NCBI GenBank assembly: GCA_029207755.1
Contig: JARCOQ010000017.1
Coordinates: 124,001-188,000 of the forward strand
Source of the DNA: Chamaea fasciata
Taxonomy: Eukaryota; Chordata; Aves; Passeriformes; Sylviidae
Direction: 5' to 3'
DNA length: 64,000 nt
This document shows positions 45,776 to 64,000 of this stretch, in pieces; within the stretch, counting starts at the first letter, position 1; each line of letters opens with the position of its first letter. The position numbers and the translations under genes are program-made. A model generated the notes under the pieces. That model worked only from the letters and a program-made list of their open reading frames with translations, was not told where the DNA came from and did not search any database.

Positions 45776-47078
45776 CCAACTCTAAGCAACCTGCAAATTG
45801 ATGCTGACGATCAGGGCTAATTAGAAAGTGGGGAAGGGAGCATGAGTCACCCGGTGCGCTGGTTTCAGCGAGCTCAGTTGCTTAATAAATGTGTTGTTTT
45901 TAATAAAAGATTGAAGTGGTGTCTCCTTACTGAAATCCGACGGAAAAATGTCTCAGTATTATTATTTAGTTCATACTAAGTTGATTCAGTCCTTGAATTA
46001 AACACGTATTTACCTAACTACTTTTTTATTTCTGCGTCTTCCTTAAACAAGAAAACCCCCAACACCTCAGTCTGAGAGACAAATAGTGTCAGCTGAATTT
46101 CACTGCCAAATTGTGAAGTGTCAGGGACCCAGAGTAGCCAATGTTAGAAATTTTTATTTCGGTTGTGTTGCTCCAGCAAATTCTGGACTTAATTAGCGTG
46201 TCTCACTTTCATACTATGCAGATTTTATCACAAACCCGAAATACCTGTGGCCGAGAAAATTCACCTTCCCTGTGTAGCTTTGCTAAGCCAGACGAATTAT
46301 AGCAGAATTACATTTTCGACGAAGTATGAATACAACATTTTGTTATTTCATGTTTCTTTCCCCTTATATGTGTCTCTTTTCAGTGACGAAAGAATCGCTG
46401 ACTTGATTACTGCATCGGCTTCCATTTCCTCCCTCACTAGCTCGTAGGCACAGATATGGGCCAGTTCTTGCTGGAACATTAAATTTACTGAATGTTGAGT
46501 GCCGCTTAATCAAGGAGTCACTCAGCACCTTACCTAGAGATAACATTCAAAACTCTTCCTGAACAAAGAAACCTGATGCCTGAGTACTTCAGTCCGTTGT
46601 TTTCACGTCTGTCCTGTCTTGTTCTTGCAAATAGTTTCGTCGATTTATATAGGGTGTTCATTTTCCTAATTCGAGATTAGGCTGTGATTTGGACTCTTTG
46701 AAAATTGAGTTCTGTAAGCAGTTTAGTGGTTAAGAAGTGTTTACTTCAGAGCAGTAATAATACAGCAGTATTAATTATCTTCCTAGCTGGCTTCCTGCTT
46801 CTGATGTGCTACTTAAGCATCTTTTTTATAATCAGCTGTAGTTTAGTGCAAGGTGCAGTGTTCTCTTTTTTTAGTCCTGTACTTCCTGTCTGAATTCGTT
46901 TTCGGTTCTTCCCATGTAAACAAGCTTTCCACTTTCTAAATGCTAAGCTTTTCCCTGTGGCATGCCCTTTAACTTTCTCACAGAGCCGTGTAGGTATTTT
47001 TTTTGATGTTTTTGTTCTTTGCTCCAAAAGCTATGTAGGTATAACAGCATTATAATTCACTTGAGGGGCAGCATCATT

Positions 47079-47117
47079 TCTCTCTCTCCCTCTTTCTCTC
47101 TCTCTCTCTCTCTCTCT
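47079..47117. repeat. (CT)n microsatellite
   Basis: A TCTCTCTC run with two short interruptions in an NCOA3 intron. Confidence 0.95.
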
Positions 47118-49095
47118 GTTGTTATTATGATACAGTCATAAGAGGGTCACTGTAATCACTTTACTGTCTTGAGGGTTGGGGATGTGTGATGATGTCCTCA
47201 CATATGTCTAGAGATGTGTAGATTAATATTCCACACTGCTTCTAGGATGCCTGTTGTTTTGTTAAACACAACTAACCTCGTAGGACATTTATACCATCTT
47301 TCACAATTTCTTTGATTTGTGTGCACAAGCCGTAACTGATTAATTTGCTGCCTTCCTTTTCCTTCTTCCTTCCCTGTTAAAACTGTTTGATGAGATACCT
47401 GGTTTTAGCAGTGTGGACTGGAGCTACAAATGATGTGATGTAATGAAGAAATAAATACAACATTGTAATGTGCTAGAAATTTTAGAATACATGTCTCGTG
47501 CAGTGTATATGTCTGTTTAATGAGGGAAAGCCTTTACTTACGTTTTCCTGTTTCTGTGTTTGAGTTTGTTTCGTGACTGCTGCCCGATTAATCTAAAAAT
47601 TGAATTCAGCAGAGAGATCTAGGAAGAAACAGACTAATTTAGTTATGCCTCATGAGGCTTCCTAACTGCATTTTAGAAAATTATTCACATCTTCGTGTTA
47701 CAAACAAAAAAGGCTTGCGAGCCTTCCTTCCCCCACACCCTCCTGTATAGCTGTATAAGGCTTCTGTTGTCTGTATTCATATTGGGATGTCACAGATGTG
47801 TAGACCCTTCTGGGTTCTTTTCTCATATGAAACTCTAATGACCATTCCTCCTTTGATTCCTTTCTCAGGCAAATTGGCATAGACTATACAAAACGAAATT
47901 TAGGTCACAAATAATTTTTAAATTATTCTACTTGAGTGAATGGAAAATTTAGCTGCCAGTATTTGTATATACTGAAAATCTACAGAAAAGCATGGCAGAA
48001 GATGGTTGGCATAAAAATATCACCAAGGGAGTGTGCAGTTTTATTGAGAAATAGAAGTGTGCAATTGAGTTTTAAAGCTATATTTATGCTGTCCTGAAGA
48101 TTAAAGGCAGCACCTGTGCTGTTAAAACAACTAGGAGTATTAGGAATAACTAATTTTAAAGAAATACTTCTAATTTTGTGTATTTTAATTTCAATTTGAA
48201 TATAGACATTTCTGCTCTATTTTGAGATTAGCTACTGTCAATACCGTATTTCCTGTCTGTCAGAAGAGTGAATTTAGATTTCAGATCTTAGCATAGATGT
48301 AGGTTTCCTTGAGGTACAGGGAACACCACGTGTTTCATCTCTTGATTCCGTACATTGAGGTGTCAAGGTAGACAATTTGTATTTGCTCGGGGACCGTAGT
48401 AGTTGCACAGATGTGCAAACGGTTTAGTTGAGCAAGCAGTAGCAGTGATCTTCCATTCATTAAAAATGATTTTGCTCTAAGCAAACATTTATTTTTTTCA
48501 TGGTCTTGAGGCAGGTTATTTATGCATAGGAAAAGTAAGCGTTTACAGAAACAGGAAATTGTTCTTTATTTCACACGACATATCTCGTACCAACATCCTT
48601 TCATGTTTGGCTACTTTATATCCCAACACTCAAAAGGTAAAAAATCTATTGATGCAGCATAATTTCTGGTTGTTTAATAAGATGCTGAGATTAAATTAAA
48701 CATTTAGCTAAATTATTTAAGGTGCTTCTCATTATTGTTGTGTTGAACTCTGTTCCTTCAAATACGTCTGCCCTTGAAAGTATTGTGTATTTCAGCTGGC
48801 TGCAAGTTCATGACTGCATGCCACCCAGTTTCTGGCACTTTTTTTTCAGAGGGTGATCAGTGCTTCTGTCCAGTAGTAGAGGTTTGGTAGTGTGGAGTGC
48901 TGCGGTTTTTGGAACTGCCTTTTAGTATTTAGGAAGAGGGACTGCAGTTACTGTGAGCATGTTTTTATAGGACATAATAATGGTGTCCTGTTGTTTCCTA
49001 CTAGTTCCATAGTTAGAAGTCCCACTGTGGTAACCCGGACATCACATCCTGTTTCTTTCTTTCTGGTATTTGAGCTAGAGATTTTTCTGTTTCTG

Positions 49096-49140
49096 TGTAT
49101 GTATGTATGTATGTATGTATGTATGTATTTGGTAAATTTT

Positions 49141-49174
<34 letters not shown>
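49096..49174. repeat. (GTAT)n followed by poly-T
   Basis: Eight or so GTAT units at 49096-49127, then a short spacer and about 29 T, then GTGTGTGTG. Likely length-polymorphic. Confidence 0.95.
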
Positions 49175-49185
<11 letters not shown>

Positions 49186-50205
49186 GTTTTTTGTTTGGTT
49201 TTTTTTTTAATAACTGTTTACCACCTCTTTTTGGATACCAGTCTTTAAGGACTTAGCTATGTTAAAAACACCCTAAATATATTCTACAACCCCTCAACTG
49301 AAGCTGTCAGTTATATTGAAAGCCCGAATTACCTCTTCCAGCAGAGTAGCTTGGAAATTAGTCAAGATTGAAGTCCCCCTTCAATATTTTCTTGACCTGC
49401 TGTGTTTGAGCATACCAATTCTCACTGGCAGCATCATGCAAATGAGTGGCATGGCTGCATCATGCCCAGTTGCCTCTTCCTTAAAAATGCTATATCCTGA
49501 ATAAACTCATCTAGCCAGATAACTTACTACCTGTTCACAGCTGGGTTCTGAGCATAGCAGTTGTTCTGAGGCTAGAATGCTGCTCACACACGTCTTTGGA
49601 GCTGTGATGAGCTGCAGTGACCAGCTTCACCACGGTGCTTTGTTTGGAAGCTGACAAGTGACAGATTCTTACAAGTGTCTGGCAGTGTGTGCTGAAGGCA
49701 TAAGGATAAAAAAATAGCTCATTTTATAACTGTGTGTTCACTGGGGCACCATTTTTCTCTGTCAGACATTTTGTTTGCTGTTAGCATGGTCCTTTATCTA
49801 TCTGTTGCTCTGACTGGCAAACCGGGATGTGTAGGAAACAAATTAACAAGTAATGACGTTCCAGACATAGATCAAACACATTATTTATCAAAGGAACAGG
49901 AGACAAATTCCAAATATCTTCCACCTCTCACCATCTCTTAGCTAAAAGTGTCCTGTCATACTAATACATGCGAAGTGAAAAAGGCTCACATTAATTGTCT
50001 TGTCTGAAAAATAGACCAGGAGTTCGTGGTGTTTACTAAACATAAACACTGCAGGGGAACTGGTAGATGAAACCTGAGAAGGTCTGAAAAATCAGTCTCC
50101 CTAAGATGGAATATATAATATAAAATGAATGTGAATGTGCGTGAAATTAAGAATATTTACCACGGTGCAACACGGTGTGCTTCACTGGCGTTTTAGATGG
50201 CACCT

Positions 50206-50290
50206 TTTTTTTGGTGGGTTTTTTTTGGGTTTTTTGTTTGGTTGGTTGGTTCATTGGTTGGTTGGTTGGGTTTTTTGTTTTTTTTCTTTT
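50206..50290. repeat. (TTGG)n / T-rich low-complexity tract
   Basis: GGTTGGTTGG runs on both sides of TTCATTGG, flanked by T- and G-runs. The plus-strand frame through it (rich in F, G, V, W) is an artefact. Confidence 0.9.
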
Positions 50291-51614
50291 CTTAACTGAA
50301 AGTCCTGATTCAGTGAAGTCTCTGAGTCATTTATTACCTTGTAAATCACCTTTTTTTTCTGTGGGAGGGAGAAAGAGCAGAGAATGATCAAATGCCTGTG
50401 TTTTGGAATAGTATTTTATTAGTTACTGTACTGATGGGGGAAGTGCTGGATTAGCACAGTGGTGTATCAATACAACTAATATAATTTCCTATTTGCTTCA
50501 TAATGTAAATATATGTGCTTTCATCCTAAAAGGTAATGAAAGACACCCTAGTGTAAACTAGTTACAGTACACGAAAACCTCTTTATTTACTCAGTGTACT
50601 TGAGTTTCTGTTTCAGTAGTTTGTTACGTTGCACTTTCAGATTCACAAAGCTGTAATAAAGGTTCAGTGTCATTTTTTATCTGCTGCATTTGCCCCTCCC
50701 TCAGAGATTAAAAAATATGTTGGGTCTTACACACTACAATTTTAAGTGTATTGTATTTGGGTTCTTTTTTAAAAAGGCACAGTATTTATCTCTGAAACAC
50801 TTAAGGGTGATCACAAATGCAACCCTTTATATGTCTTCTTTTAAAAAGTAACCATTGTGTTTACCGTATCTGGCCCGTTATATATATAGGTGTATTTTTA
50901 ACCTGAACCCAGTGTGGTGTGTTCTGTCTTTAGGTGTCTGTCATATTGTTGTTGTCTGTGCCACAGGTAACAATATGACTTGTCGCTTAGCCATCTCATC
51001 CAGACTGTAATGTAATGATCTTTATGTGTTTTGAAAATTGGATCCAAAAACCTACCATATGTAAACTTAGATTTGCTAGCCAGACTGTGTTGGATGCCAA
51101 GTTTCCACGTGATGTGAATTGATTATCTTTGTAGCTCATCCTGAGAGTGGGTAAATCAGTCAAAGGTCAGTATGTTGAGCTCATTGAGATCAAAACATGC
51201 TGAATGATGTTTTTGTTTGAGCACTCTTGGGTTTTGGTTAGCAGGCTTTAGACAGGAAATTGTTTGCTCACATATTGAAACTTGTACTGATGTGGTGTGA
51301 TCTGATGGGGAAGCTGACTGCACAACCCCAAATGCCAAGCGCTTACTGCATGGCTGTGCCTTGTTATAAGCACCCTAATAACCTTTGATAAGCTCTCCAA
51401 TAACCTAAACTAATTCACGTGAATCAAAACAGACCACAGTGTTAATTTTTTTTTTTTTTATTAAGATGTTAAGCAATTGGCTAATACCTCTGTATTTAGA
51501 AGAGGAACATCTGGGTTTAGAGTATGGACAACCGTTGAATGGTCAACTGTTCAACATATAGCAGAGATGACAATTACATGAAATTACTTATTATTTATTA
51601 TTTTTGTTTTTCAG

Positions 51615-51690
51615 GATGTGACTTAAAATGACTTCTGATTCTGAAGGTCCTCTGAAAAATATGCAGTGCTTGAATGTTTGCTAAGGACTA
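51615..51690 (+). other. NCOA3: NCOA3 untranslated exon 2, with an upstream ORF
   Basis: The acceptor TTTTTGTTTTTCAG and the donor GTAAGT (51691) frame 76 nt. Its 3' half (AAAAATATGCAGTGCTTGAA) resembles the second, non-coding exon of mammalian NCOA3 as I remember it (AAAAATAAACTGCTTGAA). It holds an 18-codon upstream ORF, ATG 51628 to TAA 51684, closed before the exon end, and a minimal ATG-TGA just before it. These would lower initiation at the main start if this exon is included. Confidence 0.65.
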
Positions 51691-54600
51691 GTAAGTGTCT
51701 GATCTCGTATTTGGACTGTATATACCTGAACATTTTTATAGCTACAGTTTAGTATATGAGAAGCATGTACTTTAAAAAAAGAAAAGGAGGGGAGGGAAGA
51801 AAGAAGAAAAAAACACAAACAGAAAACCTTACTGCACCACTGCTAGAAAGTGAAATTGCTGCTTATATTCTTGTGGATTCCTGTCTATGTAAGTGGAAAC
51901 ATCAGTTGTTTCTGTAGCCAGTCTTAGAGCAAAAGAATCTCTGCATAATATCAAGAATATTTTGAATCAGAAATTTTACTGGAAACCTTTGATACTTTTT
52001 TATGTATATTTGAGGGAGGTACAAGGTTGAAATAACAAATTTCTACCAAGTATACAGAATTTCAGAATGGAATATCCACTAGTTTTATTTATTACGAAAA
52101 CTTAAATATTGCAGGCTGCATCTTGCAAAAATGTGTGACTTATATATTGGTTTTTAGGAGGGAGGATTATACTTAATATTTTAACATTATATACAATTTT
52201 AAAAATTCCAGGGCATCCTTGTGATTCATTGAAATGAACTTGTTTGATTTAATTCTTATCCTTATTGGCTTATCCTGAGTAATGCTAAGTTCTGCTTAGT
52301 CAAATTTTCAAACAAGAAATTAGCTCAGACAGAAGAGCTTCCAAGGATGCAAGATAGCACAAGTACACATACTTAATATAGGAAAAACCGGTGGTTTCAT
52401 GGGGCCAACAAAGAATGAAAAATGTTTTCATGCAAAAAGACATGATTTAAGAAAATATTTTGTGTATGTTTTAAATTAGTATTGTATAGTTGTGCAATAG
52501 GGAGGGTAGTCAACTGTTTCAGCGAAACAGATATAAAAACTAAATCTGAAGCATGTAATTGTATTTTTGGGCCCCTGCTAGGACAAAACCTTCTCACTTG
52601 CCATGTCCTGTTTGGTGAATAGGTCTTTCATCTACAAGCTACTGAGATCGTGGGCACAAGGGAGTGTCGCTTGAGCTGGGCAAGGAAACGAGTGCATTGA
52701 AAGACAAGCTAGCAGAAAGCAATCTAAGGAATATTAAGTTAGTAGCTTTCCAAATTCTGTGGGGGTGAGTTGAGTAAGACCAGGGAAGAAATAGTTATAT
52801 TGAACTGAAAACTCTCTCCTTACTGTGCTTAGTAATTTCAATGTCATTTTGGCTTGAATGCTCTGTAGGAAATGGCCTAAGGAACTTTCCCCATTGCACA
52901 TGTACTGTATTGTTGGCATATGCATGGTTTTCCTGTTACTCTAGGGCATAAGTATAGAATACAATGGATTTTGCCCTGTCAAAATACTGAAACCCTGGCA
53001 GGTTGGACACTGCTACTCATAAACGTTCATGATTTCTTTAAGTTCTATGGTTTTGTTTGGAACACATGTTTGTACATGTGCTGTTGCAATGGATGGATTT
53101 GTAATTACTGGAACTTATTTTATTTGCCACGGGCAAAACCCAGTACCTTTTTAACAACTCATTTATGCTTTTCACTGAGAAGTGAATAGACCTGACGTGT
53201 GAAAAGTGTATGGTACATTGCAAAGGATGTAGGCATGAGCACCTTAATAATAAGGGCTGGTGTTTTTTCAGCAGAGTTACTGCTGAGCAAGAAGGTCGCT
53301 GTTATTTTTTGTTTCCTTGAATTAGGAACAATGTTGGAAAATTTAAGATTATACCTGAAAAAAATGTTGCAAATACTCAGGAAAGTTTGGAAATTTTACT
53401 CCAGATATTGCTGCTTTTGGCCCCACTCCATTGGTGGGGTTGGGATTGTCATAATATAGTGGTTCATTAATGCTACAATCAATGGAATTAAACAGTGCCT
53501 TGCTTTGAAGATTTTGTTTTGGGTAATTTATACTGATCTAAAGTTCAATAGAATTTCTTGTATTTGCCCAGTTTTATGTAGTGACTGAGCTATTCAGTCA
53601 CATTAAGCTAGCTTTTAGATTTATTTTAATCATGCAAATAGCAGAAAGAATTTCACTCTAATTACTTTCTTTAAGAAATGCTTTATTTAGGTAGGTAATA
53701 TTGTGTAGTATAACCATCAGAGAAGCCTTTCTAGCTAGCATTAGTGGTTCATAAGTCAGAAATAATGTTGTTGCCTCTTAGCTCAGAAAGCAAGTATACA
53801 AAGATGCCTTTTGAAACCTGTATTTCAGAGCTGTCTTTTGAAATACTTAAGAAAAACTCACCAAAATAGCCTTCGTTTTGGAAAAAACTTCTTGGCCCAT
53901 TAGAAATTACAGGTTCATCTTCAATGAACAAACATGACACCTGGTACTTCTAAAACTGGCAATTTCTTTCATTATTAACTCACTGAGTAGTAGCTTCTTT
54001 TGCAAATGCTTCCTGTAGCTGGGAAAATAGTTAGACCGTTCATTATTTGTACTGTATATCCATCTGTATTGGGAAGAAGCTTCTGTTATTTCCTTAGCTA
54101 AACAGTTACAGAGTTGTTCTAGGCATGACCTACCTGCTCAGCTTGTAATTATATTCTTAGGGAAAGGAAAACACACCTGCGGCAGCTCTGCAGCTTCAGA
54201 CCTGAAGCTACTTGGGTGTAAGAGTAGGGAAACAGCCTATGGAAATTACTGATTTTTCCTTCCTTGTCCAAGCTCCTATATTTATCTATGTTTCTGACAC
54301 AAAATGTAGTAATTTTGGTTTGCTATTTAATTGCATTGTGAGTTGTCTCTCAGTACAAGTAAATGTTAAACCAAAAATGCCATTTCTGTTCTACATCGTT
54401 TAATACAACCATGTAGCCTTCAAAATTATGTTACAGTGAAATGTCTGTCCTGGCTCAAATTTTCAACTGCTTAATGTGTTTCAAATGCTTCCTTCTCTTA
54501 AACAGAATTTACTCTTGGCTTCAGGCATACTTGCTTTGTTCACATTCTTCCTGAGCTAGCCTTAAGAGTTACCTTTTAAGCTCTTCCTTTCTACATCCAC

Positions 54601-57132
54601 ATTAGCTCTTAAACCTTCAGCTCTGTCTATACTCTGCCTGTAAATATAGTTCCAGGGAGGGAAGCATCAGTCCTGGAACTGTGCGCATGTGTCACCTACA
54701 GCATGACTGAAGATGCAGCCCCAGCTGTGAGGTCTGTAGTCCTCTGTAATGCTGAGTATCAGTTTCAGATAATCAACTGCTTTTTGCATGATCATAAGCT
54801 GGTTGTAATCTCTTTTCTCCAATTTCTTAGCTGTTCAGATGAGTGGTTTTTCATTCAGCTGAATTAAGCTAATTGAAGGAAATACGATCCTTTCAGTTGT
54901 CCAGTTCTGTACTGTCATCTAGTGGCCTAACAGTGTATTTTTCTTGAACTTTATGTAAAGTAGGCCACTTTGTATGTATTTGGGTGTTTTTTTGCCCTGG
55001 AGGAATAGCTGAATGGATAAAGGTCTTCGGACTTGCCCTTCCATCTCTCTGTTTGGTTTGTCTTATTCATCCTGTTTCTTTATCAAATATTTATATGTAA
55101 GAAAGACCAAGTGCTTATCTGTACAGTTCATGCCCATAGTACAGAGTTAGGCATCTTTTGTAATTGTTTATTTCACAGGGAAAATTATGTTTGATTGTTG
55201 GGTTTAATTCTGTTGTCATTTTGAAAACATGTTATCCTTCCTTTTGTAATGTATATTGATTGGCATGAGGACTGGCTATGATACAATTTTATGTTAAGCA
55301 TTGTAACATTTTCTTAGCTGCAAAGAGAATTTGTACTTTAAAAAGATGCCATTTTATTTCTGGGCTTTTTACACGTTTTAGAGTTGTCCGTTCCTCTGTC
55401 CTGTCTAGCTTTCAAAATTTTCTACTGCTGTAAGAAGAATGTCCTTTTAAATTCTCCATGTGTAGAATTAAAAACCTCCATGCTGCTTCGTGCAAATCTG
55501 TTCTTGTGTGTCTTTGTCCTTTCAGTTTAGACTTTAGAAAAAAACTAAAGCAGATTCCTCCCGCCACCCAAGAAGCCAGTATGCAAAAATTCAGTCAGTC
55601 AAGGTTAGTAACCTCAGAAGTAATACACACACTTCTTTTTCTTTTTTCTTAGATATCTTGTCCTGGAAGAAGTTAGTTGATTGTGTGCCCTTTCTGAGGG
55701 GCTGGTTATCTTTACTACAAGGATGCACTGCTGACTTGGATTTTACTAACTTTTTGTTCAACAGGGTGCTCATATTCTGTTCTGCAGAGCTGCTTGAGCC
55801 AGTTGGCCACCAGCCTCTGATACCTTAACATAAACTTCATTCAGTTCTGTCAGTTCCTTGTCTTTGTGATATATGATCACTGGCTCCTGGGAATTTGGTC
55901 ATCCTAGGCCAGTTTCCTTTAACAAGTGTCATAATGGTAGTTTTTGCTTGTGGAGACAAAGAACTTTTTCTGTGAAAGATTTCTTAGTGCCTGGGTTATG
56001 TTATGTAAAAAGGTTCTCTCTAACTGACAAGTCTAGCACTATTAACTAAGTATTTAGCACCATTTATTGCCTCTGCTGTGTAGGGTAAACAACTGCAGTC
56101 TGAATGAGAATGCAGTAAATTAAATTCACACTTAATTTGGAAATTTCTGTAAAAAAGGAAATAATAATGCTAAATTTCCAACTGCCCGGATCTATTTTAT
56201 CTCATTGTAGTACAAAAGACCAAAACAAAGTTTTTAGATTGTTTTATGGTTCTAGTTATGTTCTAAAATACTCCTACCAGATACATAGCATAGATCCATT
56301 AAATTTTTTTCCTCCCTCAGCGTGTTGTTGAGCCTAGCATAGCTGGACCTGACACAGCTTTCTTCTCTCATCTGTGTCTCTGCTCCTTTTTGGCCTTGGG
56401 AGTGAGGGTGCATGAGCGTTTTATATATATACAATCCGCCAGATTTGTTTAATGTAACTAGACTTCAAGAAAATCACCGGATATTTTCTTGGGCTATGGC
56501 CCTATCTTTGCCGCGAAAGCAATAGAAATGAAAGATGGTTGAGGTCTTTGCTTGCCTTGGCGTCAAAGTTTTAGAAAACTGTATTGATTTTAGAAGGTAT
56601 AGCGAGATGTGAAAACTATAGTAACCTGTAAAGATGGTAATAGTAATATGTTGGCTTTATGCAGAGATGGATATGAAACTCCTGTGAGCCCCTTGATATA
56701 CTCCTAAGGATGAAAATTATTTGCTTCTGCAACTGTGTTTAGGTATAACATTAATTTATTGCTTTCTTTTCAGGTTATCTAAATATATGTTTAAATACTG
56801 ACAACCTTTTATTTTTAAGACTAACTGGAGCTATACAGTGGTCCCAGTTCAATGATGCAAATTTTAAATATCTCTGAAAAAAATAAAATGGATTTTTAAC
56901 CTTTACTTTTGCTTACAGTTATAGAAAGCTTTAATAACCTGTGTTTTGGCCAAATACAGGGTAGATTTTAAAGAAAGGTAAGCAAACACTTTTTAGTAGC
57001 AAAAAAGTTTATGGATTAAGAAAATTCACTTGTAAATCGATAAAAATAAATTACTTATCTGGACAAGTTCTCTGTATTTTGAATTAGTATTTTGAGTGTT
57101 TTATTCACAATTATTATTTCATTGCTTTTAAG

Positions 57133-63883
<6,751 letters not shown>

Positions 63884-64000
63884 GTAAAACGACATCAGCC
63901 TACAATGTTTGGGTCACATTGCTTATCCTAGGGGCTGGATTTTTTTTTTCTGAAAAACAAAAATGCTAAATTCTGCCTATGTTCCTTTTTTTTCCTTGGT

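Larger units (their letters stand above)
28817..57132 (+). other. NCOA3: NCOA3 5' introns (about 28 kb before the start codon)
   Basis: This span separates exon 1 from the coding start and contains only one or two short untranslated exons. Both strands were read for other genes; none was recognised. It is AT-rich with simple repeats: poly-T at 34339-34366 and 35812-35840, (CT)n at 47079-47117, (GTAT)n at 49096-49127, poly-T at 49146-49174, A/C-rich at 45683-45775, (TTGG)n at 50206-50290. A CpG-rich block lies at 45100-45350. Confidence 0.7.

Overview
This is vertebrate genomic DNA, almost certainly from a bird. Genes are split by long introns with GT-AG (once GC-AG) junctions, there are four CpG-rich islands, and several 3' ends of CR1 LINEs (the typical bird retrotransposon) carry the family's TTCTATGA-like tail. 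No bacterial-type operon, CRISPR array, or confidently recognised tRNA or rRNA gene was seen.

Left part (1-14 kb). The first 3.4 kb is non-coding and built of diverged direct repeats (about 1.5 kb and 0.57 kb spacing) plus a 41-bp tandem repeat. From about 13.3 kb down to 5.0 kb, on the minus strand, lie nine exons recognisable as URB1 (NPA1, a nucleolar factor for 60S ribosome biogenesis). They keep splice sites and codon phases but carry a nonsense codon and at least five frameshifts, and large blocks of the expected protein were not found. This is therefore a partial, unprocessed URB1 duplicate that has become a pseudogene. A probable retroviral LTR sits just upstream of its first exon in the same orientation, and a NotI/SmaI-rich 24-bp minisatellite lies just inside its first intron.

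Middle (14-28.6 kb). There is no recognisable gene. CpG islands lie at about 21.4-21.9 kb and 23.7-24.75 kb; the second contains a compact YY1/ETS promoter. Directly to its right, 24.75-25.34 kb, is a tandem array of eight 72-74 bp units, each with a CTCF-like core, a candidate boundary element between the URB1 remnant and NCOA3.

Right part (28.6-64 kb). This is the 5' half of NCOA3 (SRC-3/AIB1), plus strand: a CpG-island promoter with ZNF143- and YY1-like motifs, a non-coding exon 1, one or two further 5'UTR exons, then seven coding exons (57.15-63.88 kb) giving the first 323 residues (bHLH, PAS-A, start of PAS-B). The gene runs off the right edge. About 28 kb of intron separates the promoter from the start codon; it contains simple repeats and one internal CpG-rich block near 45.2 kb that could be an alternative promoter.
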